Source of the DNA: Buchnera aphidicola (Chaitophorus viminalis)
Lineage (GTDB): Bacteria > Pseudomonadota > Gammaproteobacteria > Enterobacterales > Enterobacteriaceae
Direction: 5' to 3'
Length of the DNA: 64,000 nt
NCBI RefSeq assembly: GCF_026122795.1
Contig: NZ_JAIWQV010000002.1
Coordinates: 1-64,000 of the forward strand
Every line of letters starts with the position of its first letter. Position 1 is the first letter of the stretch. Positions 31,340-40,563 of the stretch are shown here, one piece after another. The notes below the pieces were generated by a model. That model was not told where the DNA came from. It saw nothing but the letters and a program-made list of their open reading frames with translations, and did no database searches. The translations under genes and the position numbers were made by a program.

Positions 31340-32974
31340 ATGATTAAAAAAAATAAAAAAATTCTTGTTACTTGTGCTTTACCGTATGCTAATGGTCCGA
31401 TACATATCGGGCACTTATTAGAACATATTCAAGCAGATATTTGGGTTAGATTTCATAGAATGAATAAAAAAATTGTTTTTTTTATTTGTGCAGATGATTC
31501 TCATGGTACTGCAATTATGTTAAAATCTAAATCGATGAATATTTGTCCAAAAGATTTAATAAAAATTGTTTTTAAAAAACATTTAAAAGATTTATTGAAT
31601 TTTAATATTTCTTATGATAATTATTCACATACTCATAGTAAAGAAAATTTATATTATTCACAAAAAATCTTTTTAATATTAAAAAAACGAGGATTTATTA
31701 AAAAAAAAAAAATTTATCAATTATATGATTCTTTAGAAAAAATTTTTTTACCAGATAGATTAGTAAAAGGTATATGTCCTAAATGTTTTAACATTGATCA
31801 ATATGGTGATCATTGTGAAAGTTGTGGATCTGTATATAATGCTAAAGATTTAATTAGTCCTAAATCACAAATTTCTGGATCTATTCCTATTTTAAAAAAT
31901 TCTACTCATTTTTTTTTAAATTTACCTAATTTTGAAAAAAAATTAAAATTATGGATTAGTTCTGGTATTTTAAATAAAAATGTTGAAAATAAAACAAAAG
32001 AATGGTTTAAAAAAGGTTTAAAATTATGGGATATTTCTAGAGATTCTCCTTATTTTGGTTTTAATATTCCAGGATATAAAGATAAATATTTTTATGTGTG
32101 GTTAGATGCTCCAATATGTTATATTAGTACTTTTAAAAATCTTTGTTTAAAAAACAAAAAAATTAATTTTCAAGAATTTTGGAAAAGTTCTAAAAATACT
32201 GATTTATATCATTTTATAGGAAAAGATATAATTTATTTTCATAGTATCTTTTGGCCATCTATTTTAGAAGGAATAAATTTTAGAAAACCAACTAAAATTT
32301 TTGTACATGGACATGTTACTTTAAATAAAAAGAAAATGTCTAAATCAAAAAATAAATTAATTAAAGCGAGTACATGGTTAAAATTTTTTGATTCTGATAG
32401 TTTAAGATATTATTTTGCTTCAAAATTATCTGCTTCTATGAAAGATATTGAATTTGATTTAAAAGAATTTGTACATAAAATTAATTCAGATATAGTAAAT
32501 AAAATTGTAAATCTTGCTTCTAGATGTTCTAGCTTTATAAATAATTACTTTAATAGTATGTTAAGCGATAAATTGTTAGATTTAAATTTATATAATGTTT
32601 TTTTAAAAAAAAATAAAAAAATTTTTAAATTATTTAAATCTAGAAAATATTCTTCTATAATATATATTATTGTTAAATATGCAGAAAAATCTAATTATTA
32701 TATAAATGATGCGAAACCTTGGAATTTATTTAAAAATAATAAATATAATATACAAATACAATTAATTTGTACTATGGGAATAAATTTATTTCGTTTTTTA
32801 ATAACTTGGTTAAAACCTATTATGCCGGATTTAAGTAATCGTGTAGAGCAATTTTTAAATATTAAACTTTCTTGGAAAAATTTAAATTTTCCATTATTAA
32901 ATCATAAAATTTCTAAGTTTAATCATTTATATAATCGATTAAATCATTGTTCTTCTAAAATTTTTTATAAATAA
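31340..32974 (+). CDS. metG: Methionyl-tRNA synthetase, lacking the C-terminal domain
   Basis: Charges tRNA-Met. 544 residues from this start; E. coli has 677, the extra part being a C-terminal tRNA-binding dimerisation domain absent here. I start at [19 protein letters not shown], not the ATG 24 bases upstream, by family alignment. HIGH motif is in GPIHIGHLLEHIQAD, the zinc knuckle in CPKCFNIDQYGDHCESCG, and KMSKS in KKKMSKSKNK near 333. The truncation resembles the short monomeric MetRS type. Its stop is 1 base from the tilS stop on the other strand. Confidence 0.96.
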   Translation: MIKKNKKILVTCALPYANGPIHIGHLLEHIQADIWVRFHRMNKKIVFFICADDSHGTAIMLKSKSMNICPKDLIKIVFKKHLKDLLNFNISYDNYSHTHSKENLYYSQKIFLILKKRGFIKKKKIYQLYDSLEKIFLPDRLVKGICPKCFNIDQYGDHCESCGSVYNAKDLISPKSQISGSIPILKNSTHFFLNLPNFEKKLKLWISSGILNKNVENKTKEWFKKGLKLWDISRDSPYFGFNIPGYKDKYFYVWLDAPICYISTFKNLCLKNKKINFQEFWKSSKNTDLYHFIGKDIIYFHSIFWPSILEGINFRKPTKIFVHGHVTLNKKKMSKSKNKLIKASTWLKFFDSDSLRYYFASKLSASMKDIEFDLKEFVHKINSDIVNKIVNLASRCSSFINNYFNSMLSDKLLDLNLYNVFLKKNKKIFKLFKSRKYSSIIYIIVKYAEKSNYYINDAKPWNLFKNNKYNIQIQLICTMGINLFRFLITWLKPIMPDLSNRVEQFLNIKLSWKNLNFPLLNHKISKFNHLYNRLNHCSSKIFYK

Positions 32975-32975
32975 T

Positions 32976-34298
32976 TTATTCTTTTTTATGATTCCAGATA
33001 ATAGATATTTTTTTACAATCTATATTGTATTTTTCTTGTGTAGAAAATATTCCAATTATAGAAATAAATTTATTATCATAAAATAAAAGTGGTGTTATTT
33101 TTCTTTTCCATGGAGGTATTTTGAATTTATTAAATATTTTTTTAATATTTTGTAATTTTTTTATATTTGTATTTATTTGAATTTTTTGATTAGTATAAAA
33201 TCTAATATTTACTAGTTGTTGTTGTTTTGGTGCTTGAATATTTAAAACGTTGTTTTTATGTATTTTTTTTTTTATTTTTAGATATCCGTTTTTTTTTGGT
33301 AAAAATATTTTTTTTTTTATATTATGCCAAAATACAATATATTCTTGTATATTGTAAGTTTTTTTTAACCAAAATAATTTATTTTGATAATTCCAGATTT
33401 CATTTTTTTTAAATTCTATTCTTGGATTTTTTTTTTTTTTATTATGAATAACATTTTTTAAAATAGATTTTAAAAATTTTAATGTAGGCATCTGCATACC
33501 CTGTAGATTAATCCATTTTCTAATAATAAAATATTGAATATCTATGTCCATTTTTTTAATATTTTTAATATTTAAAATTTTTTTTTTTAATAAATTTTTT
33601 TTAAAAATAGGTTTAATAAATTTATTTAATAATTTATGTTCTGAATAAATTAATTTTGTAGTTCTTAAGCAATTTTTAAAAAAAAATTTCCATTTTTGAT
33701 TGATTTGAGGAAGTATTTTATGTCTAAGAAAGTTTCTTTCATATGAAGTGTTTTGATTACTTTTATCTTCAATCCATTTTATTTTTTTATATTTTGCCCA
33801 TATTTCTATTTCTTGCCTAGAAAAACTCAGTAATGGTCTTATTAAATAATTTTTAAAAAATTTTTTTTTATATGCTATTCCAGATAATCCTTTTGGACCG
33901 CTTCCTCTTTTAATTGCTAATAATAATGTTTCACATTGATCGTTTAAATTATGACCAGTTAATAATATTTCTTTTGATTGTAAGTTTTGTTTAAAAATTT
34001 TATAGCGTTTTTTTCTAGCTTCAGATTCAATGTTTTTATTTTTAGTATTTAATAAAATTTTTTTATATATAAATGGAATTTTATGTATTTGACAAATTTT
34101 TTGACAATGTAATCTCCATTTTTTAGATTCTGGATGAATTTGATGATCAATATGAATTGCACGAATTGTTATATTATTTTTTTTTTTTATTTCGATTAAC
34201 TGGTATAATAAAACAGTTGAATCTATACCACCACTATAACCTAAGAGAAATTTTTTATATTTTATTATTTTTTTTTTAATTTTAATCACAAGAATCAT
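32976..34298 (-). CDS. tilS: tRNA(Ile)-lysidine synthase
   Basis: Converts C34 of tRNA-Ile(CAU) to lysidine so it reads AUA, a very common codon in this A+T-rich genome. 440 residues (E. coli 432). The ATP-binding P-loop is YSGGIDSTVLLYQL near 20-33; IHIDHQIHPESKKW near 50, EARKKRYKIF near 93 and GHNLNDQCETLLLAIKRGSG near 114-133 follow. The C-terminal tRNA-binding half is lysine-rich and divergent. The stop codons of tilS and metG are separated by one base, so their transcripts must overlap or end inside the neighbour. Confidence 0.95.
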   Translation of the reverse strand: MILVIKIKKKIIKYKKFLLGYSGGIDSTVLLYQLIEIKKKNNITIRAIHIDHQIHPESKKWRLHCQKICQIHKIPFIYKKILLNTKNKNIESEARKKRYKIFKQNLQSKEILLTGHNLNDQCETLLLAIKRGSGPKGLSGIAYKKKFFKNYLIRPLLSFSRQEIEIWAKYKKIKWIEDKSNQNTSYERNFLRHKILPQINQKWKFFFKNCLRTTKLIYSEHKLLNKFIKPIFKKNLLKKKILNIKNIKKMDIDIQYFIIRKWINLQGMQMPTLKFLKSILKNVIHNKKKKNPRIEFKKNEIWNYQNKLFWLKKTYNIQEYIVFWHNIKKKIFLPKKNGYLKIKKKIHKNNVLNIQAPKQQQLVNIRFYTNQKIQINTNIKKLQNIKKIFNKFKIPPWKRKITPLLFYDNKFISIIGIFSTQEKYNIDCKKISIIWNHKKE

Positions 34299-34341
34299 TA
34301 TACGAATATTTTTAGAAAATTTTTAGATTTTTAAAAAAATG

Positions 34342-34415
34342 TACGTTCGAGTGGACTTGAACCACTGACCACTACTATGTCATAGTAGTGCTCTAACCAT
34401 CTGAGCTACGAACGT
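34342..34415 (-). tRNA. tRNA-Val (anticodon GAC)
   Basis: 74 nt on the minus strand. Acceptor ACGTTCG/CGAACGT, D arm GCTC...GAGC, anticodon stem CTACT/AGTAG with loop ATGACAT (anticodon GAC, U33 before it), variable TGGTC, and T arm AGTGG-TTCAAGT-CCACT all pair. Closely matches E. coli tRNA-Val(GAC). The CCA end is not encoded. It lies 43 bases upstream of tilS and may be co-transcribed with it. Confidence 0.96.
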
Positions 34416-34576
34416 TTTTATTTTTTAATTTGATATTATCACATAGAAAAAAAATTTTACAACTTTTTTATATCATTTTATTTTAAATATAAATTTTTTA
34501 TTTGTAAATAAAAAATTTTTATTTTTTATATTTATAAAAATTACTAATTTTTATAAAATTTTTTAAGGAGTATACA

Positions 34577-35185
34577 TTGTTTACAGGTATTGTTCAAGGA
34601 ACTGCAACTTTTTTATATATTAAAAAAATAAGTTCAATGTATTATGAATATTCTATTCAAATGCCAGATTTTTTATTAAAAAATATTCAAGTTGGAAATT
34701 CTATTTCAAATAATGGATGTTGTTTAACAGTTGTAAAAATTTATAAAAATATTGTTATATTTAATTTAATTCAAGAAACGTTTAAGAAAACTAATTTAAA
34801 ATTTTTAAAAAAAGGAGATCAAATTAATGTCGAAAGAGCTTCTAAATTTGGTGATGAAATTGGAGGACATATAGTTTCTGGTCATATTATCACTACTGCT
34901 CAAATAATAAATAGTTTCAAAAAAGAAAATACTTGTACTTTTCTTTTAAAATTAAAAAAAAAAAAAATTATGAAATATATTTTTTATAAAGGTTTTATTT
35001 GTTTAGATGGTGTTAGTTTAACTGTTGGAAAAATTTTAGATAATAATTTTTATATACATATCATTCCAGAAACATTATTAAGTACTAATTTTTTTTATAA
35101 AGATATTAATTATTTTTGTAATGTTGAAATTGATGTTTTTTCTCAGACTATTGTTGATACTTGTATAAAATTTATGAAAAAATAG
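34577..35185 (+). CDS. ribE: Riboflavin synthase (TTG start)
   Basis: Forms riboflavin from two lumazine molecules; also named ribC in E. coli. 202 residues (E. coli 213). Two homologous lumazine-binding domains, each opening with an FTGIVQG / GHIVSGHI type motif; NGCCLTVVK near 47 and LDGVSLTVGK near 144 are the paired ligand blocks. The reading starts at TTG, 6 bases after a perfect AAGGAG (34565-34570); the family N-terminus MFTGIVQGTA begins exactly there and no ATG fits. The rsx/rnf genes that lie between here and nth in other Buchnera are absent. Confidence 0.95.
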   Translation: MFTGIVQGTATFLYIKKISSMYYEYSIQMPDFLLKNIQVGNSISNNGCCLTVVKIYKNIVIFNLIQETFKKTNLKFLKKGDQINVERASKFGDEIGGHIVSGHIITTAQIINSFKKENTCTFLLKLKKKKIMKYIFYKGFICLDGVSLTVGKILDNNFYIHIIPETLLSTNFFYKDINYFCNVEIDVFSQTIVDTCIKFMKK

Positions 35186-35319
35186 TTTTATAGTTAATAA
35201 TATATTTTAAATTTTTGTAATAAATATTTTAAATAAAAATTTAATTTATTAAATTTTTATTTAAAATAATTTTATTATGTATTAATATTTTTATTTAAAA
35301 AAAAATATTTTATAAATTT

Positions 35320-35952
35320 ATGAAAACAAAACAAAGACTTTTATTTTTATCATTGTTAAAAAAAAAATATAAATTAAAACGTAGTACAGAGCTTATTTTT
35401 TCTAATCCTTTTGAATTTTTAATAGCTGTCATATTATCTGCTCAAACACGAGATATAACTGTAAATAAAGTTACAAAAATTCTTTTTTCTATCGCAAATA
35501 GTCCTAAAAAAATACTTTCTTTAGGAAAAAATAAGTTATTAAATTTAATTAAAAATATTGGTCTTTATAAAACTAAAACTAAAAATTTAATTCAAACATG
35601 TAAAATTTTATTAAAAAAATATAATGGTAAAGTACCAAAAAATAGAATAGATTTAGAAAGTTTACCTGGCGTCGGAAGAAAAACTTCTAATGTTATATTA
35701 AATTTTATTTTTAATAAAAAAAAAATAGCTGTAGATACACATGTTTTTAGAGTATGTAATCGCACTGGATTTGCTGTAGGAAAAAATCCTCGATCAGTAG
35801 AACGCATATTATTAAAAGTAGTTCCAAATAATTATAAATTATACATTCATACTTGGTTTATATTACATGGTAAAATTTTTTGTCGGTCGAGAAAAATGCA
35901 TTGTAAAATATGCATTTTAAAGAATTTATGCAAATTTTTTAAAAATCAATAA
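35320..35952 (+). CDS. nth: Endonuclease III
   Basis: DNA glycosylase/AP lyase removing oxidised pyrimidines. 210 residues (E. coli 211). Helix-hairpin-helix ESLPGVGRKTSNVIL near 111-125 contains the catalytic Lys, and the catalytic Asp is in VDTHVFRVCNR near 138-148. The [4Fe-4S] ligands follow the family spacing C-x6-C-x2-C-x5-C at the C-terminus (CRSRKMHCKICILKNLC). One of very few repair genes in this genome; nfo, which handles the AP sites, is also in the window. Confidence 0.97.
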   Translation: MKTKQRLLFLSLLKKKYKLKRSTELIFSNPFEFLIAVILSAQTRDITVNKVTKILFSIANSPKKILSLGKNKLLNLIKNIGLYKTKTKNLIQTCKILLKKYNGKVPKNRIDLESLPGVGRKTSNVILNFIFNKKKIAVDTHVFRVCNRTGFAVGKNPRSVERILLKVVPNNYKLYIHTWFILHGKIFCRSRKMHCKICILKNLCKFFKNQ

Positions 35953-36021
35953 TATTTGATATTAATTTATATTATTATAGATTTTTATAGATTTTTTTTT
36001 TTTACTTAGGAAAATTATTTT

Positions 36022-37302
36022 ATGTTTAAAAAAAGTTTTTTTCATGAATTAAAAAATCGCAATTTAATAACTCAAATTACTAATTATAATAAAATTAAAG
36101 ATATTCTAAAAAAAGAAAAAATTACTTTGTATTGTGGTTTTGATCCTACAGCTGATAGTTTACATGTAGGACATATTCTTCCTTTATTATATTTAAAAAG
36201 ATTTCAATTAGAAGGACATACTCCAATTGTGATTATTGGAGGAGCTACTAGTTTAATAGGAGATCCAAGTTTTAGATCTGAAGAGCGTAAATTATTAAAT
36301 TTATCTAACAATAATTTTACATGGATTAAGAACATAAAAAGTCAAATTTATAAATTTTTAGATTTTTCTAATATTTCAAATAAAGCAATTATTTTAAATA
36401 ATTATCATTGGTTTAAAGAAATTAACATTCTTTCTTTTTTAAGAAACGTAGGTAAACATTTTTCTATTACTCAGATGATTAATAAAGAATCTGTTAAACA
36501 AAGAATTATGAGAGTTGATCAAGGAATTTCATTTACTGAATTTTCTTATAGCTTATTACAAGCTTATGATTTTTATTTTTTATATAAAAAATATAATGCT
36601 TGTCTACAGATTGGTGGATCTGATCAATGGGGTAATATAATTTCTGGAATTAATTTAATTCATTCTTTAAATAAATCTGAAGCATTTGGAATCACTTTTC
36701 CTTTATTAATAAAATCTGATGGTATTAAATTTGGAAAAAGCGGCACAAAAACTATTTGGTTAGATCCAAAAAAAACAACACCTTATGAATTTTATCAATT
36801 TTGGATTAATATCTCTGATCAGGAATTATATAATTATTTAAAATATTTTACTTTTCTTGATTTAAAAGAAATAGATAAAATAAAATGTTTAAAAAATAAT
36901 AAAGTTAAATTTATAAAATTTAAAAAAAAATTAGCTAAAGATATGACAATTTTAATACATGGACAAGATAAATATCTTTTTGTAAAAAGAATTTCTACTT
37001 TGTTTTTTTCACATACTTTAGATGTTTTAACTGAAGAAAAATTAAATCAATTTAAAGATTATGGAGCTCCACATATTATTATAAAAAATTCTTTATATTC
37101 CATACAAGAAATATTAGTTTTATCTAATTTAGCTAGTTCTAATCGACAAGCAAGAAATTTAATTTCTTCAAATTCTATTTCTATAAATTATAAAAAAATT
37201 AATATTTTAAATTACTTTCTTTTAGATTCAGATAAATTATTTAATAAATATACAATAATTACTAAAGGAAAAAAAAATTTTTGTTTAATAATATGGATAT
37301 AA
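36022..37302 (+). CDS. tyrS: Tyrosyl-tRNA synthetase
   Basis: Class I synthetase charging tRNA-Tyr. 426 residues (E. coli 424). YCGFDPTADSLHVGHILPL near 38-56 holds the HIGH-type motif, ILNNYHWF near 131, the tyrosine/tRNA block QAYDFYFLYKKYNACLQIGG near 182-201 with GSDQWGNI, and the KMSKS equivalent KFGKSGTKT near 233-241. The C-terminal S4-like RNA-binding domain (about 355-426) begins SIQEILVLSNLASSNRQARN. AGGAA site 12 bases before the ATG. Convergent with sufA, only 31 bases apart. Confidence 0.97.
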   Translation: MFKKSFFHELKNRNLITQITNYNKIKDILKKEKITLYCGFDPTADSLHVGHILPLLYLKRFQLEGHTPIVIIGGATSLIGDPSFRSEERKLLNLSNNNFTWIKNIKSQIYKFLDFSNISNKAIILNNYHWFKEINILSFLRNVGKHFSITQMINKESVKQRIMRVDQGISFTEFSYSLLQAYDFYFLYKKYNACLQIGGSDQWGNIISGINLIHSLNKSEAFGITFPLLIKSDGIKFGKSGTKTIWLDPKKTTPYEFYQFWINISDQELYNYLKYFTFLDLKEIDKIKCLKNNKVKFIKFKKKLAKDMTILIHGQDKYLFVKRISTLFFSHTLDVLTEEKLNQFKDYGAPHIIIKNSLYSIQEILVLSNLASSNRQARNLISSNSISINYKKINILNYFLLDSDKLFNKYTIITKGKKNFCLIIWI

Positions 37303-37333
37303 CTATATTAAATTTATATTTACATAAATGATA

Positions 37334-37702
37334 TTATAAATTTATTTGAAAACTTTCTCCACATCCACATTTATTTTGAGAATTTTTATGATAAAAATCA
37401 AAATAATTATTAAATTTATTTTTAATAAAATTAATAGTTATTCCATCTAATATATGAATTTTATTTTTTGGAAGAAAAATTGAGATATTATCTTTAACAA
37501 AAATAAAATCTGTATTAGTATTTTTTGTAATATACTTTAATATATATTTATATCCTGCGCATCCTGTTTTTTTGATATCAATTTTAATTCCTATAATATT
37601 TTTTTTTATATTATATATTTTAATTATTTTTTTTAAAGCGTTCTGAGTAACAAAAATTCCTTTTAATTTTTTTTCATTTGATTTTAATAAATATTTTTTC
37701 AT
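37334..37702 (-). CDS. sufA: A-type Fe-S carrier SufA
   Basis: HesB/IscA-family protein that carries Fe-S clusters to apoproteins. 122 residues, as in E. coli SufA. The three cluster cysteines are present: one in KKTGCAGYKYIL near 45-56 and two in NKCGCGESFQIN near the C-terminus. KTGCAGY and the ending CGCGESF fit SufA better than ErpA (GGGCSGF) or IscA. In E. coli sufA heads sufABCDSE; here none of those partners is adjacent, so it stands alone between tyrS and ydiK. It may be the general A-type carrier of this cell (inference). Confidence 0.88.
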   Translation of the reverse strand: MKKYLLKSNEKKLKGIFVTQNALKKIIKIYNIKKNIIGIKIDIKKTGCAGYKYILKYITKNTNTDFIFVKDNISIFLPKNKIHILDGITINFIKNKFNNYFDFYHKNSQNKCGCGESFQINL

Positions 37703-37912
37703 ATTAATAAGGCTCTAATTATATAAATTTATTATTTTATAAAGTATATTTAAAAATTTTTAATCGAAAATTTAATATAAATTTTAAATATATTAATATA
37801 ATAAATAATTTTTTATTTTAAAATTTATTGATAATTTTTTTTTTTTAATTTTATTTGAATTTCACACAATAATTAGTTAAAAATAATACCAAAATAATAG
37901 AGGTATAATTTT

Positions 37913-39022
37913 GTGAAATATTATAAAAATAATATAGATTTATTTAAAACAATTATTTTATTTACATCTGTTTTTTTTATTATTATATCAAGTTTTTATA
38001 TCATTCGTCCATTTTTACAGAGTTTATTTTGGGCTAGTATTATTGTTATTTCTACATGGCCAATTTTATTATATATACAAAATTTTTTTGGAAATAAAAA
38101 ATGTTTATCTATATTTTTTATGGTTTCTTTATTGTTATTATCTGTTTTTATTCCTTTTTTTATAATATTTACTTCTATAATAAAAAATGCATTTTATTTT
38201 TTTAGTTATATTAGTTTAGAAAAATGCATTTTTCCTAAATTAGATTTTTTACAAAATATTCCTATATTTGGATTAAAATTTTCATTACTGTATAAAAATT
38301 TTATACAAGGAGAAGAATCAGAAAATTTTTTTAATTTTTTACAACCGTATTTTGGTCAAATAATAATTTTTTTGTTTCATAAGATGAAATTATTAAGTAG
38401 TTTATTAATAAATTTATTTTTTATTTTTATATTTATTTGTTTTTTTTATTGGGAAGGAGAAAAAATATGTTATTTTTTAAAAAATTGTTTTTTAAAATTA
38501 AATTTTAAGTCAAAAAATTCAATATTTTTAATTATTGAAAAATCTATTCGAGCTGTATTTTTAGGAGTAATAATTACATCTTTAATACAAGGAGTTTTAG
38601 GAGGATTAGGATTAATAATTGTAGGTGCTCCATATATAGTTTTTTTTGTTGTAATAATTATTTTTTTCTCTTTGATACAATTAGGATCTTTACCTGTTTT
38701 AATTCCTATTGTTTTATGGTTATATTTTAAAAAATTTTTTATATATGGAACATTTTTACTTGTATGGAGTATTATATTATCTATTTTAGATAATTTAATT
38801 CGATTTATATTTATTAGATTAGGAATGAATTTACCGTTTTTTTTTATTTTTTCTGGTATTATAGGTGGTTTATTAACTTTTGGTATGATTGGTCTATTTA
38901 TAGGTCCAGTTATATTAAATATATTTTATAAAATCATTTTTGTTTTTTTTAAAAAACGTATTTCTTCTAAAAATACTATACAAAATATTACACTAATTAA
39001 AAATAATTCTAATGATTTTTGA
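37913..39022 (+). CDS. ydiK: AI-2E/PerM family membrane protein YdiK
   Basis: Polytopic inner-membrane protein of the AI-2 exporter-like/PerM family; the exact substrate is unknown and I do not assign one. 369 residues (E. coli YdiK 370). About seven or eight hydrophobic segments: a pair near 12-50, one near 60-85, one near 150-172, and a cluster from 205 to 345 carrying the family motifs IQGVLGGLGLIIVGAP near 213-228 and the glycine-rich GGLLTFGMIGLFIGP near 322-336. GTG start with an AGAGGT site 8 bases upstream. In E. coli ydiK also lies near sufA, which supports the name. Confidence 0.88.
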   Translation: MKYYKNNIDLFKTIILFTSVFFIIISSFYIIRPFLQSLFWASIIVISTWPILLYIQNFFGNKKCLSIFFMVSLLLLSVFIPFFIIFTSIIKNAFYFFSYISLEKCIFPKLDFLQNIPIFGLKFSLLYKNFIQGEESENFFNFLQPYFGQIIIFLFHKMKLLSSLLINLFFIFIFICFFYWEGEKICYFLKNCFLKLNFKSKNSIFLIIEKSIRAVFLGVIITSLIQGVLGGLGLIIVGAPYIVFFVVIIIFFSLIQLGSLPVLIPIVLWLYFKKFFIYGTFLLVWSIILSILDNLIRFIFIRLGMNLPFFFIFSGIIGGLLTFGMIGLFIGPVILNIFYKIIFVFFKKRISSKNTIQNITLIKNNSNDF

Positions 39023-39429
39023 ATATTTTTACAGATTTTTTAAATATAATTGTATGTAGTTTTTATCTTGATTAAAGTGAATTAATATTATTTTTCAAGA
39101 AAATAATTAAATTATTTTTCATATATTTTCTGAAATGAATATTTTAAAAAATAAATTTTATGTAAATAAAATAATTTTTAAAAATATTAATATATTTTAA
39201 AAATTTAATTTAATTTTTATATTTTATGAGTAAAAAATGAATTTGTTAAAACTTAATTATTATATATAATATAATGATTTTAAATATAATTTATATAAAT
39301 TATTAGTTTAAAATAAAATAAATTTTAGTAATTTTATAGAAATATCATTTTATAAAAAAAAATTAATACAAATAAAATATTAATAATTATTTTATATTAT
39401 TTAAATATATTAACATTTTAGAGAAAAAT
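39023..39429. other. 407-base AT-rich spacer between ydiK and aroH
   Basis: No ORF or RNA gene recognised. An 8-bp A/T hairpin (39087-39107, ATTATTTT with AAAATAAT, loop TCAAG) 65 bases after ydiK is a weak terminator candidate. The rest should hold the aroH promoter, but I see no clear motif pair. Confidence 0.5.
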
Positions 39430-40476
39430 ATGAAAAAAACAGATGAATTAAGAACAGTTAAACTAGATCCTCTTATTACTCCTGCTCATTTATCAGAACG
39501 TTATCCTGTTACTTCTCAAATTATGGATAATGTTATTAAGACAAGAAAAAATATCGAAAATATAATTTCCGGAAAAGATAAACGTTTATTAGTTATTATT
39601 GGCCCTTGTTCATTACATGATCCTATAGCTGCTATAGATTATGCAAATAAATTAAATGATTTAAGAAAAAAATATTCAAATTCATTAGAAATTATAATGA
39701 GAACATATTTTGAAAAACCTCGTACTGTAATTGGTTGGAAAGGATTAATTTCAGATCCTGATATTGATAATACTTTTAAAGTAAATAAAGGATTACGATT
39801 AGCTAGAAAATTATTATTAGAAATCAATAAAATTGGTTTACCTGCTGCAACTGAATTTTTAGATATGGTTATTGGGCAATTTATTAATGATTTAATTAGT
39901 TGGGGAGCAATTGGTGCACGTACTACTGAAAGTCAAATTCATCGTGAAATGGCTTCAGCTTTATCTTGTCCAGTGGGTTTTAAAAATGGAACTGATGGAA
40001 ACATATTAATTGCAATAGATGCTATTAGAGCAACAAAAGTTCCTCATATATTTTTAGCACCAGATAAAAATGGTCATATGACTATTAATCATACTACTGG
40101 AAATTCTCTTTCACATATTATTATGAGAGGAGGAAAAAATCCAAATTATCATCTGGAAGATATTAATTTAGCTGTTTCTTATTTAAAAGAATTTAAATTA
40201 CCTGAAAAAGTTATGATTGATTTTAGTCATGGAAATTGTTTAAAACAACATAAATTACAGTTAAATGTATGTAAATCAGTATGTAAACAATTAAGAAATG
40301 GTTCAAAAAATATTTTTGGTGTAATGATAGAAAGTTTTTTAGTAGAAGGATCTCAACCTATTAAAAAAATAAATAAAATGAAATATGGTCAATCTATTAC
40401 TGATTCTTGTTTAAATTGGGAAGATAGCGTTTTTATTATAAAAGAGTTATCTAGAGCAGTTTTAAAAAATTTATAA
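39430..40476 (+). CDS. aroH: DAHP synthase, AroH type
   Basis: First step of the shikimate pathway: PEP plus erythrose 4-phosphate to DAHP. 348 residues, as in E. coli AroH (Trp-sensitive isozyme). TDELRTVKLDPLITPAHL at the N-terminus, LLVIIGPCSLHD near 54-65, MRTYFEKPRTVIGWKGLISD near 88-107, GAIGARTTESQIHREMASAL near 159-178 and DFSHGNC near 263 are almost identical to the family. It is strongly conserved, as expected where the symbiont overproduces aromatic amino acids for the host. Isozyme assignment rests on overall similarity; I cannot test feedback behaviour. Confidence 0.95.
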   Translation: MKKTDELRTVKLDPLITPAHLSERYPVTSQIMDNVIKTRKNIENIISGKDKRLLVIIGPCSLHDPIAAIDYANKLNDLRKKYSNSLEIIMRTYFEKPRTVIGWKGLISDPDIDNTFKVNKGLRLARKLLLEINKIGLPAATEFLDMVIGQFINDLISWGAIGARTTESQIHREMASALSCPVGFKNGTDGNILIAIDAIRATKVPHIFLAPDKNGHMTINHTTGNSLSHIIMRGGKNPNYHLEDINLAVSYLKEFKLPEKVMIDFSHGNCLKQHKLQLNVCKSVCKQLRNGSKNIFGVMIESFLVEGSQPIKKINKMKYGQSITDSCLNWEDSVFIIKELSRAVLKNL

Positions 40477-40563
40477 AGATATTTAAAAATGTTATATTTA
40501 TAGATTTTTTTGTATTTAAATAAAAATATTTATTTTATTGTTTTAGGTATAAGGGTTTTCAAA

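Noticed and set aside
34342-34415. tRNA-Met reading of the anticodon loop (ACAT contains CAT)
   Set aside because: The stem CTACT/AGTAG fixes a 7-base loop ATGACAT with U33 before GAC; the anticodon is GAC and the sequence matches E. coli tRNA-Val(GAC).
37334-37702. Calling the A-type carrier ErpA
   Set aside because: The cysteine contexts TGCAGY and CGCGESF fit SufA; ErpA has a GGGCSGF-type motif. Position near ydiK also fits SufA.
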